64,000 bases of DNA from Flavobacterium granuli. GTDB taxonomy: Bacteria > Bacteroidota > Bacteroidia > Flavobacteriales > Flavobacteriaceae. The translations under genes and the position numbers were made by a program. Shown piece after piece: positions 47,891 to 56,051 of the stretch (the first letter of the stretch is position 1; each line of letters starts with the position of its first letter). The DNA lies in the NCBI RefSeq assembly GCF_900129705.1, contig NZ_FQWO01000001.1, positions 124,001-188,000 on the forward strand, written 5' to 3'. The notes under the pieces are model-generated. The model saw nothing but the letters and a program-made list of their open reading frames with translations, searched no databases and had not been told where the DNA came from.

Positions 47891-49144
47891 ATGAAATTAA
47901 TCATCCGAGAAGCAAAAATTATCGATCCAACAAGTCCTTTTCACGACAAGACAGTAGATATTTTAATTGTAGATGGTTTTATTGAAAAAATTGGTACTTC
48001 ATTAGCCAACGAAGAAAATGCAGATGAGATAAAACTCGACAATTTACATGTTTCTCAAGGCTGGTTTGACAGCAGTGTTTCTCTTGGAGAACCTGGTTTT
48101 GAAGAAAGAGAAACGATCGAAAACGGTTTGACTGTAGCAGCAAAAAGCGGATTTACCGCAATTGCCTTGCAGCCCAACTCCTTCCCCATCATTGACAATC
48201 AATCGCAAATAAATTTTGTAAAAAATAAAGCAAATGGCAGCGCTACCCAACTTTTCCCAATAGGCGCTTTGACAAAAGGAAGTGAAGGAAATGACATGGC
48301 TGAATTATTTGACATGAAAAAGGTTGGAGCCGTGGCTTTTGGAGATTACAATAAAAGTCAAAACAACGCCAATTTATTAAAAATTGCCTTGCAATATGTT
48401 CAGGATTTTGACGGATTGCTAATCGCTTTTCCTCAAGACGAAAAAATAAAAGGAAATGGCGTGGCCAATGAAGGAATTGTCTCAACCCGATTGGGATTGA
48501 AAGGAATTCCAAACCTAGCCGAAGAATTACAAATTGCCCGAAATTTATTCTTACTCGAATATACTGGAGGAAAATTACACATTCCTACCATTTCAACCGC
48601 AAAATCAGTACAATTAATCAAAGAAGCCAAAGCAAAAGGACTGCAAGTGAGTTGCAGTGTAGCGGTACATCACTTGGTAATGACAGATGAAAAACTGGAA
48701 GGTTTTGATACCCGCTTCAAAGTTTCACCTCCTTTGCGAACAGAGCAAGACCGACAAGCTTTACTGCAAGGAATATTAGACAATACCATTGACATGATTA
48801 CATCTGACCATAACCCGATGGATATTGAGCACAAAAAGATGGAATTTGACATGGCCAAAAACGGCACAATTGGTCTGGAAAGTGCTTACGGAGCATTGAT
48901 GAGCGTTTTACCATTAGAAAAAGTGATCGAAAAACTGACAGCCGGAAAAACAATTTTTGGAATCAAAAACGCGGCTATTGAAGAAGGTGCTAAAGCAAGC
49001 ATCAGTTTATTTAATCCTGAAGGCCAAAGTATTTTTACCAAAGAAAGCATTTTATCGAAATCAAAAAACTCCGCTTTTCTGGGAATGGAAATGAAAGGTA
49101 AGGTTTATGGAATTTTAAATCAGGAAAAATTAATTTTAGCATAA
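47891..49144 (+). CDS. Dihydroorotase-like protein lacking the HxH metal site
   Basis: A 417-aa amidohydrolase-superfamily protein that aligns by eye with dihydroorotases (LHVSQGWFDSSVSLGEPGFEERETI; VSPPLRTEQDRQALLQGI; MITSDHNPMD). The metal-binding DxHxH is D60-S-S62-V-S64, so both His are Ser. A later His region reads LHIPTIST where active enzymes have HxxHVST. The His of VAVHHLVMTD and Asp of TSDHNP remain. This is likely an inactive homologue, as with the non-catalytic PyrC-like partners of aspartate transcarbamoylase. It follows BatA by 13 bases. Confidence 0.8.
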   Translation: MKLIIREAKIIDPTSPFHDKTVDILIVDGFIEKIGTSLANEENADEIKLDNLHVSQGWFDSSVSLGEPGFEERETIENGLTVAAKSGFTAIALQPNSFPIIDNQSQINFVKNKANGSATQLFPIGALTKGSEGNDMAELFDMKKVGAVAFGDYNKSQNNANLLKIALQYVQDFDGLLIAFPQDEKIKGNGVANEGIVSTRLGLKGIPNLAEELQIARNLFLLEYTGGKLHIPTISTAKSVQLIKEAKAKGLQVSCSVAVHHLVMTDEKLEGFDTRFKVSPPLRTEQDRQALLQGILDNTIDMITSDHNPMDIEHKKMEFDMAKNGTIGLESAYGALMSVLPLEKVIEKLTAGKTIFGIKNAAIEEGAKASISLFNPEGQSIFTKESILSKSKNSAFLGMEMKGKVYGILNQEKLILA

Positions 49145-49221
49145 AAAACTGTAATTAGCACACGGTCATTTTAATATCATGAAGCGTATTACAACCAACA
49201 TAAAATAACAGAAAACTTACT

Positions 49222-49548
49222 ATGAATAACAATATTGAACAGGGAAAAACAGCCGCAATTACAAGCTATATATTAGGTATAGGCGTTTTTATTGCGATGT
49301 CAATGAACTCTGAAGATAAAAATAGCTTTGCCTCTTTTCACATTCGTCAAGGTCTGGGACTAACATTAACTTTCATTTCATTAGGATTAATTATTAGCAA
49401 TTTTGACAGTTTAATGATCTCAGCCCCCATGTGGATTTGTATTTCCATTTTATGGTCGTATGGCATTTTTAGTGCCATAAAAGGCGAAACAAAACCTGTC
49501 CCTTTATTGGGCAATCTTTTTCAAAAATGGTTTGCAACGATCTCTTAA
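49222..49548 (+). CDS. DUF4870-like small membrane protein
   Basis: A 108-aa protein with three to four hydrophobic segments (AAITSYILGIGVFIAMSMN, LTLTFISLGLIISNF, MWICISILWSYGIFSAI) and FASFHIRQGLGLTL, close to the FH.rQ core of DUF4870. Inner membrane; function unknown. It follows the dihydroorotase-like gene by 77 bases and precedes the esterase gene. Confidence 0.75.
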   Translation: MNNNIEQGKTAAITSYILGIGVFIAMSMNSEDKNSFASFHIRQGLGLTLTFISLGLIISNFDSLMISAPMWICISILWSYGIFSAIKGETKPVPLLGNLFQKWFATIS

Positions 49549-49594
49549 ATCAATAACAAAACTGCAGAACACAACCTCAATTTAAACTTAATAA

Positions 49595-50242
49595 ATGAGC
49601 ACTTTATCTCTTGACTATCTCATTAGAGAACCCAAAATAAAATTAGCCAAAAATCCACTAATTCTTTTATTGCACGGATACGGCAGCAACGAACAGGATT
49701 TATTTTCGTTTGCAGATGAACTGCCAGATGAATATTATGTAATATCCGCCCGTGCGCCTTATGATTTGCAATATGGCAGTTATGCTTGGTACGCCATCAA
49801 TTTTGATGCAAATCAAAATAAATTCTCAGACAACGAACAAGCCAAATCTTCCAGGGATTTAATTGCCCGTTTTTTAGAAGAATTGATTGCAAATTTCCCT
49901 ATTGACGCTAACGATGTTACTTTAATCGGTTTTAGTCAAGGTGCCATTTTGAGTTATGCCGTTGCCTTATCTTATCCCGAAAAAATTAAAAATGTGATTG
50001 CTTTAAGCGGTCATATCAGCGAGCCGGCATTAGACGAAAATTACCTGAAAAACGATTTATCTAAACTTAAAATTTTTGCTTCTCATGGAACTGTGGACCA
50101 AGTCATACCAGTTGATTGGGCCAGAAAAACAAAACCGTTTTTGGACAAATTAGGAATTGATTCTATTTATAAAGAATATCCTATTGGTCATGGCATATCG
50201 CCTCAACTGTTTCATGACTTCAAGAAATGGTTAACAGAATAA
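49595..50242 (+). CDS. Alpha/beta hydrolase, phospholipase/carboxylesterase family
   Basis: A 215-aa cytoplasmic esterase. LLLHGYGSNEQDLFSFADELPDEYYVISARAP provides the oxyanion region, nucleophile Ser in GFSQGAILS, Asp in GTVDQVIP and His in PIGHGIS. This matches the abhydrolase_2 family of carboxylesterases and acyl-protein thioesterases. Substrate not known. Ends before a terminator. Confidence 0.87.
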   Translation: MSTLSLDYLIREPKIKLAKNPLILLLHGYGSNEQDLFSFADELPDEYYVISARAPYDLQYGSYAWYAINFDANQNKFSDNEQAKSSRDLIARFLEELIANFPIDANDVTLIGFSQGAILSYAVALSYPEKIKNVIALSGHISEPALDENYLKNDLSKLKIFASHGTVDQVIPVDWARKTKPFLDKLGIDSIYKEYPIGHGISPQLFHDFKKWLTE

Positions 50243-50243
50243 A

Positions 50244-50270
50244 AAAAAGCTCCAGAATTTGGAGCTTTTT
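50244..50270. terminator. Bidirectional Rho-independent terminator
   Basis: AAAAAGCTCCA (50244-50254) pairs with TGGAGCTTTTT (50260-50270) over a 5-base loop, between convergent genes ending at 50242 and 50276. Confidence 0.9.
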
Positions 50271-50275
50271 CTATT

Positions 50276-50776
50276 TTATTTCTGATACAACAGCGATTGA
50301 TTGACTTCAAATGAAATAGTTTCATCTGGATTGACAAAGTATTTCAGCAAGACTTCGCCCCATATTTCACCGTCACTATAATCAGCGATAATCCATCTGT
50401 GGTTCAAAATTTTTACTTTATTGATGATGAATTTATTAGCTCCTAATTGATCTTGGCCTACATAAGGATTGCCTTTCGGATTTGCATTTAAATCCAATAA
50501 TTTCTCTGTAACATAAGGAATTAACTTTTCATAGGGAATCATTTTATCTGAACTTGCTGAATCAAAATAATTCTGGGCATTTTCGTTGTTTTCCAAAGAA
50601 AAATAATTGGCATCCTTCAATTTAAGAGTAACGGAATTCAGACTGTCTTTCAGTTTTTTGGTCACTTTTTCATATCTTTCTTTTTCAAAAGCAACTTCCT
50701 TACTATAAAACATATAGGTAAAGATGTTTAAAAGTGCGATTAAAATAAAAGCATAAAGCAATAATGATTTTCTCAT
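50276..50776 (-). CDS. Single-pass membrane protein of unknown function
   Basis: A 166-aa protein: N-terminal membrane helix (SLLLYAFILIALLNIFTYMFYS), a coiled-coil stretch (about 28-60, VAFEKERYEKVTKKLKDSLNSVTLKLKDA) and a C-terminal domain with GANKFIINKVKILNHRWIIADYSDGEIWGEVLLKYFV. Most of it should be periplasmic. It lies 11 bases downstream of the MBL hydrolase gene on the same strand, so likely co-transcribed. No family recognised. Confidence 0.7.
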   Translation of the reverse strand: MRKSLLLYAFILIALLNIFTYMFYSKEVAFEKERYEKVTKKLKDSLNSVTLKLKDANYFSLENNENAQNYFDSASSDKMIPYEKLIPYVTEKLLDLNANPKGNPYVGQDQLGANKFIINKVKILNHRWIIADYSDGEIWGEVLLKYFVNPDETISFEVNQSLLYQK

Positions 50777-50787
50777 TTTAAATTTAA

Positions 50788-51552
50788 TTAAATTGTAATT
50801 TCTAAATTATCGAAAGCAAGGTAAACGTTTTCAGGCAGTTTCTTTTGTATTTCTTCATGAAAGCCAAAAAGATGACTGATATGGGTCAGATAGGCTTTTT
50901 CAGGTTGTACCAAAGCTATAAAATCCAAGGCTTCCTCTAAATTGAAATGAGTAAAATGAGTTTCCTCACGCAAAGCATTAATCACTAACACTTTTAGGTT
51001 TTTCAACTTCAAAACTTCACTTTCTTCAATGGTTTTCACATCAGTCAAATAAGCAAAATCATCCATTCGATAACCAAAAACCTGCAAATCCCCATGCATA
51101 ACATTTATAGGAATTACCATTTTATCACCCAGGACAAAAGCTTCGTTATTGACTACTTCGTGCGTTTTTACCGAAGGAGCACCTGGATATCTGTTCTCGG
51201 TTTCGAAAACATAATCGAAACGTTTTTTCAAATTCTCTATGACACGTTGATGCGCATAAATAGGCATTTCCCCTTGTTTGAAATTAAACGGACGAATATC
51301 ATCCAATCCAGCGGTATGATCTGCATGCTCGTGGGTAAAAAGAATCCCATCCACTTTATGACAATTTGAGACTAACATTTGCTGCCTGAAATCCGGACCA
51401 CAATCAATCACATAGGAATGATTACCCCAAGAAACCCAAACTGAAACCCTTAGTCTTTTATCCTTAGAATCAGTGCTTTTACAAACGGGATGATGACTCC
51501 CTATAACTGGGATTCCTTGCGATGTACCTGTACCCAAAAAATATACCTTCAC
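50788..51552 (-). CDS. MBL-fold metallo-hydrolase (PhnP-like)
   Basis: A 254-aa metallo-beta-lactamase-fold phosphodiesterase-like enzyme. The start FLGTGTSQGIPVIGSHHPVCKS is that of the PhnP/YycJ-type group, and the metal motif is FTHEHADHTAG (HxHxDH) with IDCGPDF upstream. Later ligands appear as NVMHGDL, AYLTDV and LTHISH. The family cleaves cyclic phosphodiesters or nucleotide phosphodiester bonds; PhnP opens cyclic ribose phosphate. Substrate here unknown. Confidence 0.88.
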   Translation of the reverse strand: MKVYFLGTGTSQGIPVIGSHHPVCKSTDSKDKRLRVSVWVSWGNHSYVIDCGPDFRQQMLVSNCHKVDGILFTHEHADHTAGLDDIRPFNFKQGEMPIYAHQRVIENLKKRFDYVFETENRYPGAPSVKTHEVVNNEAFVLGDKMVIPINVMHGDLQVFGYRMDDFAYLTDVKTIEESEVLKLKNLKVLVINALREETHFTHFNLEEALDFIALVQPEKAYLTHISHLFGFHEEIQKKLPENVYLAFDNLEITI

Positions 51553-51611
51553 ACTATTCTATTTTTTTACAAAAATAGGATTAATTCTCTTTCATTAGAA
51601 ACCAATTTAAC

Positions 51612-51619
51612 TAACTTTG
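51612..51619 (+). promoter_or_regulatory. -7 box TAACTTTG
   Basis: TAACTTTG 27 bases before ATG 51647; no clear TTG 17-23 upstream. Confidence 0.4.
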
Positions 51620-51646
51620 TAACATATTAGCCATATTTAAAATAAA

Positions 51647-53107
51647 ATGGACACCCAAATAAAACTAAAAGGTGACAGAGTCATCGAACAAATCCCTTCG
51701 ATAAAAGACAAAGCACTTCGTATCAATTTAAATGAAAACATTTACGGGACTTTTGCCGAAATTGGTGCTGGGCAGGAAACGGTAAGGCATTTTTTTAGAT
51801 CTGGAGGATCTTCTGGAACTATTGCAAAAGCAATGTCTGCTTATGATAAAGATTTCAGCGATTCCATCTATGGTATTGAGGAAGACGGTCGTTATGTAAC
51901 GGAAAGCCGCCTCAAAAAAATGCTGACGATGGAAAATCAGTTAATCGAAGAGCGTTTGAGCAGAGAAAAACATCCTAATAAAATGTTTTTTAGTTATGCC
52001 AATACCGTGGCTACGATCGATTTTGCCAAACAATTTAAAGGTCATGGCTGGGTTGGTATTCGTTACCAAATTGAACCCGATGAAGACTACAACGAAATCA
52101 TACTTCACATCCGTTTTAAGGAAACAGATGCCAGATTACAACAAGAAACTCTTGGAATCCTAGGTGTTAACCTAATTTATGGTGCTTACTATAAATACAA
52201 CGATCCTAAACGATTGTTGCGCTATTTATACGATCACTTGGATAAAGACCAATTGGAAATTGACACTATTAATTTTTCTGGTCCTCGATTTGCTGATGTA
52301 GACAATCGCTTGATGAGTTTACAACTCGTAAAAAATGGAATGACTGATGCAGTAATGTTTGATCCTGAAGGTAAAAACATTCTTCCTGCCGCCATATTGT
52401 ACAAAAAGAACATTCTTGCCTTGAGAGGAAGTTTTCGACCGGTTACAAAGGTAAACATGGACATGTATGAGAAATCATTAAAAATGTTCCTTGAAGAAAA
52501 CAAAGTGGAAAAAGAGAATACCCTAGTCGTATTTGAAATCACCTTATCCAACCTGCGTTCTGATGGAGAAATTGACGAACGCGATTTCATGGATCGAGCG
52601 GAATTGCTTTGTTCTCTTGGACAAACCGTAATGATTTCTAACTTCCAAGAATACTATAAAGTAGTTGAATATTTTTCAAATTACACCAAAGCCAGAATGG
52701 GACTGGCCATGGGAGTCAACAATTTAGTTGATATTTTTGATGAGAAATACTACCGTCATCTTAGTGGTGGAATTCTGGAAGCCTTCGGAAAATTATTTTT
52801 CCGTGACATGAAAGTGTTTCTTTATCCAATGTTGGACGAAAATGGAGACATTATCACTTCAGAGAATTTAAAAGTACATCCCCGAATGAAAGAACTATAC
52901 AAATTCTTCAAGTCTAACGGAAAAGTAATCGATATTGACGATTACGATCCGGCTATTTTAGAAATATTTTCCCGTGAAGTACTCAAAATGATCAACGAAG
53001 GAAAACCGGGATGGGAACCGATGCTTCCTTCCGGTATTGCTGAAATCATCAAGGAACACAGACTTTTTGGTTATGATCCAAATAAAATACTGAACGAAAG
53101 TAATTAA
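51647..53107 (+). CDS. Conserved protein of unknown function (486 aa)
   Basis: A 486-aa soluble protein with no signal or membrane helix. Characteristic stretches are LNENIYGTFAEIGAGQETVRHFFRSGG, SGTIAKAMSAYDKDFSDSIYG, FFSYANTVATIDF and FEITLSNLRSDGEIDERDFMDRAELL. I recall homologues across Bacteroidota, sometimes labelled TonB receptor or nicotinate-nucleotide adenylyltransferase, neither of which fits this sequence (no barrel, no HxGH). It has its own -7 box and terminator, so is monocistronic. Function should be treated as unknown. Confidence 0.85.
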   Translation: MDTQIKLKGDRVIEQIPSIKDKALRINLNENIYGTFAEIGAGQETVRHFFRSGGSSGTIAKAMSAYDKDFSDSIYGIEEDGRYVTESRLKKMLTMENQLIEERLSREKHPNKMFFSYANTVATIDFAKQFKGHGWVGIRYQIEPDEDYNEIILHIRFKETDARLQQETLGILGVNLIYGAYYKYNDPKRLLRYLYDHLDKDQLEIDTINFSGPRFADVDNRLMSLQLVKNGMTDAVMFDPEGKNILPAAILYKKNILALRGSFRPVTKVNMDMYEKSLKMFLEENKVEKENTLVVFEITLSNLRSDGEIDERDFMDRAELLCSLGQTVMISNFQEYYKVVEYFSNYTKARMGLAMGVNNLVDIFDEKYYRHLSGGILEAFGKLFFRDMKVFLYPMLDENGDIITSENLKVHPRMKELYKFFKSNGKVIDIDDYDPAILEIFSREVLKMINEGKPGWEPMLPSGIAEIIKEHRLFGYDPNKILNESN

Positions 53108-53118
53108 TTTGCACATAG

Positions 53119-53153
53119 AAAGAGCCAAAATACACTTTATATTTTGGCTCTTT
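53119..53153. terminator. Bidirectional Rho-independent terminator
   Basis: AAAGAGCCAAAATA (53119-53132) pairs with TATTTTGGCTCTTT (53140-53153), T tract following. Confidence 0.9.
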
Positions 53154-53162
53154 TTTATATAA

Positions 53163-53615
53163 TTACTTCAAAATCTGAGCGGCATGCTCCTTGGTTTTTA
53201 CTTTTTCGATTACTTCATCAATAATTCCGTTCTCGTCAATTACAAAAGTGGTTCTATGAATCCCGTCGTATTCGCGTCCCATAAACTTTTTTGGTCCCCA
53301 AACCCCAAAAGCCTGAATTACTGATTTATCTTCATCAGCTAATAATGGAAATGGGAATTCATACTTCTCTTTAAATTTTGCCTGCGCTTTAGCCGAATCG
53401 GCACTTACACCCAATAATTCATAATTATTTGCTTGAAAACGTTCAAAATTATCTCTCAAGTCACAAGCTTCGGCCGTACATCCTGGTGTACTCGCTTTTG
53501 GATAAAAGAAAAGAACCAGTTTTTTTCCTTTATAATCAGCTAACTGATGTTGTTTTCCGTCTTGATCCACTCCCGAAAATTGAGGTGCTTTATCTCCTTT
53601 TTTTAATGTTGTCAT
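53163..53615 (-). CDS. bcp: Thioredoxin-dependent thiol peroxidase (Bcp/PrxQ)
   Basis: A 150-aa peroxiredoxin. Peroxidatic Cys46 and resolving Cys51 sit in TPGCTAEACDLRD, the PrxQ/Bcp pattern with a CX4C helix. Start MTTLKKGDKAPQFSGVDQDGKQHQL is typical. It detoxifies H2O2 and organic peroxides in the cytoplasm with thioredoxin. Single gene; a CGCAAAGT repeat lies just upstream. Confidence 0.94.
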   Translation of the reverse strand: MTTLKKGDKAPQFSGVDQDGKQHQLADYKGKKLVLFFYPKASTPGCTAEACDLRDNFERFQANNYELLGVSADSAKAQAKFKEKYEFPFPLLADEDKSVIQAFGVWGPKKFMGREYDGIHRTTFVIDENGIIDEVIEKVKTKEHAAQILK

Positions 53616-53632
53616 AATTATTTTTGTTTAAA

Positions 53633-53664
53633 CGCAAAGTCCGCAAGGCTTTCGCAAAGTTCGC
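53633..53664. repeat. CGCAAAGT intergenic repeat
   Basis: CGCAAAGT occurs at 53633-53640 and 53653-53660 with CGCAAGG between, 18 bases upstream of the bcp start on the minus strand. GC content is above its surroundings. Confidence 0.5.
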
Positions 53665-53727
53665 TAATACTTGTTTTTCTTAATTGATATTTTTTATATT
53701 ATTTTTACAAGATATAAATTTACAATA

Positions 53728-54378
53728 ATGACTAAACAAGAACGGGTAACATTTGTTATAAATACGTTAAAAGAGCTTTATCCTAGCATTCCTATTCCAT
53801 TAGATCATAAGGATCCTTATACTTTATTAATTGCTGTATTACTCTCGGCGCAATGTACTGATGTTCGTGTGAACCAAATTACGCCTTTACTTTTTGCCAA
53901 AGCTGACAATCCGTATGACATGATAAAAATGTCTGTCGAGGAAATCAAGGAAATCATAAAACCTTGTGGCTTATCGCCAATGAAATCAAAAGGAATTCAT
54001 GGTTTATCCCATATTTTGATCGACAAACATGATGGAAAAGTGCCCCAAAGCTTTGAATATCTGGAAGAATTACCAGCCGTAGGCCACAAAACTGCCAGCG
54101 TGGTGATGTCGCAAGCCTTTGGTGTTCCCGCTTTCCCTGTGGACACGCACATTCACCGATTGATGTACCGATGGAATCTAACCAATGGAAAAAATGTAGT
54201 TCAAACCGAAAAAGATGCCAAACGCATTTTCCCGGAAGAATTATGGAACGATTTACACCTGCAAATGATTTGGTACGGAAGGGAATATTCTCCGGCCCGA
54301 GGCTGGAATTTAGATCAGGACATTATTACCAAAACAATTGGAAGAAAATCAGTTTTGGATGATTATTATAAAAAATAA
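53728..54378 (+). CDS. nth: Endonuclease III-type DNA glycosylase without Fe-S ligands
   Basis: A 216-aa base-excision glycosylase/AP lyase for oxidised pyrimidines. ATG 53728 (MTKQERVTFVI) is chosen; the longer frame from 53671 adds a hydrophobic tail of unlikely residues. The helix-hairpin-helix LPAVGHKTASVV holds catalytic Lys121, and Asp139 lies in FPVDTHIHR. The usual C-terminal Cx6Cx2Cx5C cluster is absent: the tail WYGREYSPARGWNLDQDIITKTIG has no Cys. Activity is likely retained because catalysis does not need the cluster. Confidence 0.88.
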   Translation: MTKQERVTFVINTLKELYPSIPIPLDHKDPYTLLIAVLLSAQCTDVRVNQITPLLFAKADNPYDMIKMSVEEIKEIIKPCGLSPMKSKGIHGLSHILIDKHDGKVPQSFEYLEELPAVGHKTASVVMSQAFGVPAFPVDTHIHRLMYRWNLTNGKNVVQTEKDAKRIFPEELWNDLHLQMIWYGREYSPARGWNLDQDIITKTIGRKSVLDDYYKK

Positions 54379-54413
54379 AATTCACCAGCTTAAAAAATAA
54401 ACTGGTGAATTTT
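54377..54413 (+). terminator. Hairpin terminator
   Basis: AAAATTCACCAG (54377-54388) pairs with CTGGTGAATTTT (54402-54413), starting at the nth stop. Confidence 0.75.
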
Positions 54414-54451
54414 AAATTTGTTCTTTTTAGCGTTTAAAAATTGAGACGGTA

Positions 54452-54595
54452 TTAATTCGATATGATTTCATAATTTCGATTATCTACTTTTACCACGCTC
54501 AAGGCTTTTGAATAGTTTAATAAAAAAGAAACGACTTCTTTTTTGGGTTTCATTGCTTTAATGACTAATGAATTTTTAACGTAATTTTTTGCCAT
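54452..54595 (-). CDS. 47-aa conserved small protein downstream of the sigma factor
   Basis: A short frame from ATG 54595 to TAA 54452, opening MAKNYVKNSLVIKAMKPKKE and ending VDNRNYEIISN, basic in the middle. It lies 50 bases after the sigma-factor stop on the same strand and would be co-transcribed. The pattern MKPKKEVVSFLLNYSKAL looks protein-like (two helices). I recall similar small proteins beside this sigma factor in flavobacteria. Could be an adaptor or regulator; no function known. Confidence 0.6.
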   Translation of the reverse strand: MAKNYVKNSLVIKAMKPKKEVVSFLLNYSKALSVVKVDNRNYEIISN

Positions 54596-54645
54596 GCTAT
54601 ATCAGTTTGTTATTCTATGATAACGTGACATTAACTGATATATTA

Positions 54646-55233
54646 TTAGTTAGTCAAAACAATTTGATGCTTATCAATAACTTTTCTTAAGTTCAATAAA
54701 GCATAACGCATTCTACCTAATGAGGTATTAATACTGACTCCGGTAATTTCTGAAATTTCTTTAAAACTCATGTCTTGATACATTCTCATTACCAAAACTT
54801 CTTTTTGATCGATAGGAAGTTCTTCAATCAGTTTTTTCAAATCTAATTCTATCTGATCTGAAATCAACTTATTTTCGATAGAAATAGAATCGTCGGTCAT
54901 TACTGAAAAAATAGAGAAATCCTCTGTTTCTCTAAACAATGGCATTTTTTTAGTCTTTCTGTAATGATCAATAATAAGATTATGTGAAATTCGCATGACC
55001 CAAGGCAGAAATTTTCCTTCTTCATTATAGGAATTCGATTTTAAAGTTTTGATAACTTTAATAAAAGTGTCTTGGAAAATATCGTTTGAAATGTCTCGAT
55101 CTGAAATTTTGGAATATATAAAACCGTAAATTCTTGATTCGTGTCTCTTGATCAATGTAGACAAGGCTTCTTCATTGCCTGCTACATAATTCTGTACCAA
55201 TAAGGCGTCCGAAATTTCAATATTAGCTATCAT
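54646..55233 (-). CDS. Sigma-70 family (ECF-like) RNA polymerase sigma factor
   Basis: A 195-aa sigma factor with region 2 (YGFIYSKISDRDISNDIFQDTFIKVIKTL then FLPWVMRISHNLIIDHYRK) and region 4 (LPIDQKEVLVMRMYQDMSFKEISEITGVSINTSLGRMRYALLNLRK). No adjacent anti-sigma gene is seen, unlike classic FecI/FecR pairs; a 47-aa gene follows. It has a well-formed upstream promoter (55330-55358) and a leader of about 90 bases. Target regulon unknown. Confidence 0.9.
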   Translation of the reverse strand: MIANIEISDALLVQNYVAGNEEALSTLIKRHESRIYGFIYSKISDRDISNDIFQDTFIKVIKTLKSNSYNEEGKFLPWVMRISHNLIIDHYRKTKKMPLFRETEDFSIFSVMTDDSISIENKLISDQIELDLKKLIEELPIDQKEVLVMRMYQDMSFKEISEITGVSINTSLGRMRYALLNLRKVIDKHQIVLTN

Positions 55234-55329
55234 AGTAATACTTTTTAGTGTTGGTTAAAATTGGGGTAATTTTTCTAAAAAGTAGTTTTATACTATAGGC
55301 TGTGGCTGTTTTTATGTTAATATATTAAT

Positions 55330-55358
55330 CAAATTTAACAAATATTTACAACAAACAA
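55330..55358 (-). promoter_or_regulatory. Promoter of the sigma-factor gene (TTG-N18-TAAATTTG on minus)
   Basis: Minus-strand TAAATTTG (55330-55337) with TTG at 55356-55358, spacer 18 (a second TTG at 55359-55361 gives 21). It would give a leader of about 90 bases before ATG 55233. Confidence 0.5.
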
Positions 55359-55456
55359 CAAATAAAAGCAATAAAAAATTAAAAATAATTCGCTAACATG
55401 TTAAAAATCAATACTTAAAAATCAAATTTCTATTTCATAAATGATTAATAACAAAT

Positions 55457-55846
55457 TTAAACCCTTTGAAGACGACTACTCACATCATCAAGGAATTGAT
55501 TTTTAATAGTTTGACTTAAGGAAGTGTAGCTGAATTTTCCATTAGATTTTCTTTTCCAAAAGCCAAATTCCATATAACTGCCTGTGTAGACTTTATCATC
55601 AATTACCTTTACAGAACGAATAATTGTTTCATTAGGAGACGGGTACAACTCCCAATTGGAGCCATTATATTCTAGAAGTTCTTCATTGTTAGCAAAGAAC
55701 AAATAATGATTTTTATCCTGAGAAATCATCCAATTTTGATTTCCTGCACCATAGAGATTTGGAGTATATTTTAATATTGGAGGTAACTCCTGAGAGAAAG
55801 CCAAAAAAGAAATAAAAAGAAAAAGGATATATAATTTTGTTTTCAA
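55457..55846 (-). pseudogene. Truncated two-component-propeller LuxR-type regulator (N-terminal remnant)
   Basis: A 129-aa remnant with signal MKTKLYILFLFISFLAFSQ, then ELPPILKYTPNLYGAGNQNWMISQDKNHYLFFANNEELLEYNGSNWELYPSPNETIIRSVKVIDDKVYTGSYMEFGFW, the first propeller blades of a large flavobacterial sensor. Intact members run to about 900 aa with a triple-Tyr domain, membrane helix and LuxR-type HTH. Here the frame ends after FLDDVSSRLQRV and no downstream parts are seen. A -7 box at 55870-55877 (minus) may still drive it. A genuine short protein is less likely. Confidence 0.7.
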
Positions 55847-56024
55847 TGGAAGAGGGTTTTATTGCATTTCAAAAATAAAACTAAAAAAGTATTTATCGTC
55901 AGAAAAGAAATATTAAAACTATACAATATGACTATTAAGACACGAAAACCAAATTTAATTTAAAATACTTTAATTAGCTAAAATTTGTGAATTGTTCATT
56001 CCAGTTTCTCAATCCAAAATTGAT

Positions 56025-56032
56025 TACTTTTG
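56025..56032 (+). promoter_or_regulatory. -7 box TACTTTTG
   Basis: TACTTTTG 19 bases before ATG 56052 of uvrA; it argues against the longer frame that starts at 55992. Confidence 0.4.
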
Positions 56033-56051
56033 TAGAAATTCATTCTTTTTT

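Noticed and set aside
53671..53727. Hydrophobic N-terminal extension on endonuclease III
   Set aside because: It looks like intergenic AT-rich sequence read in frame; ATG 53728 gives the normal family start.
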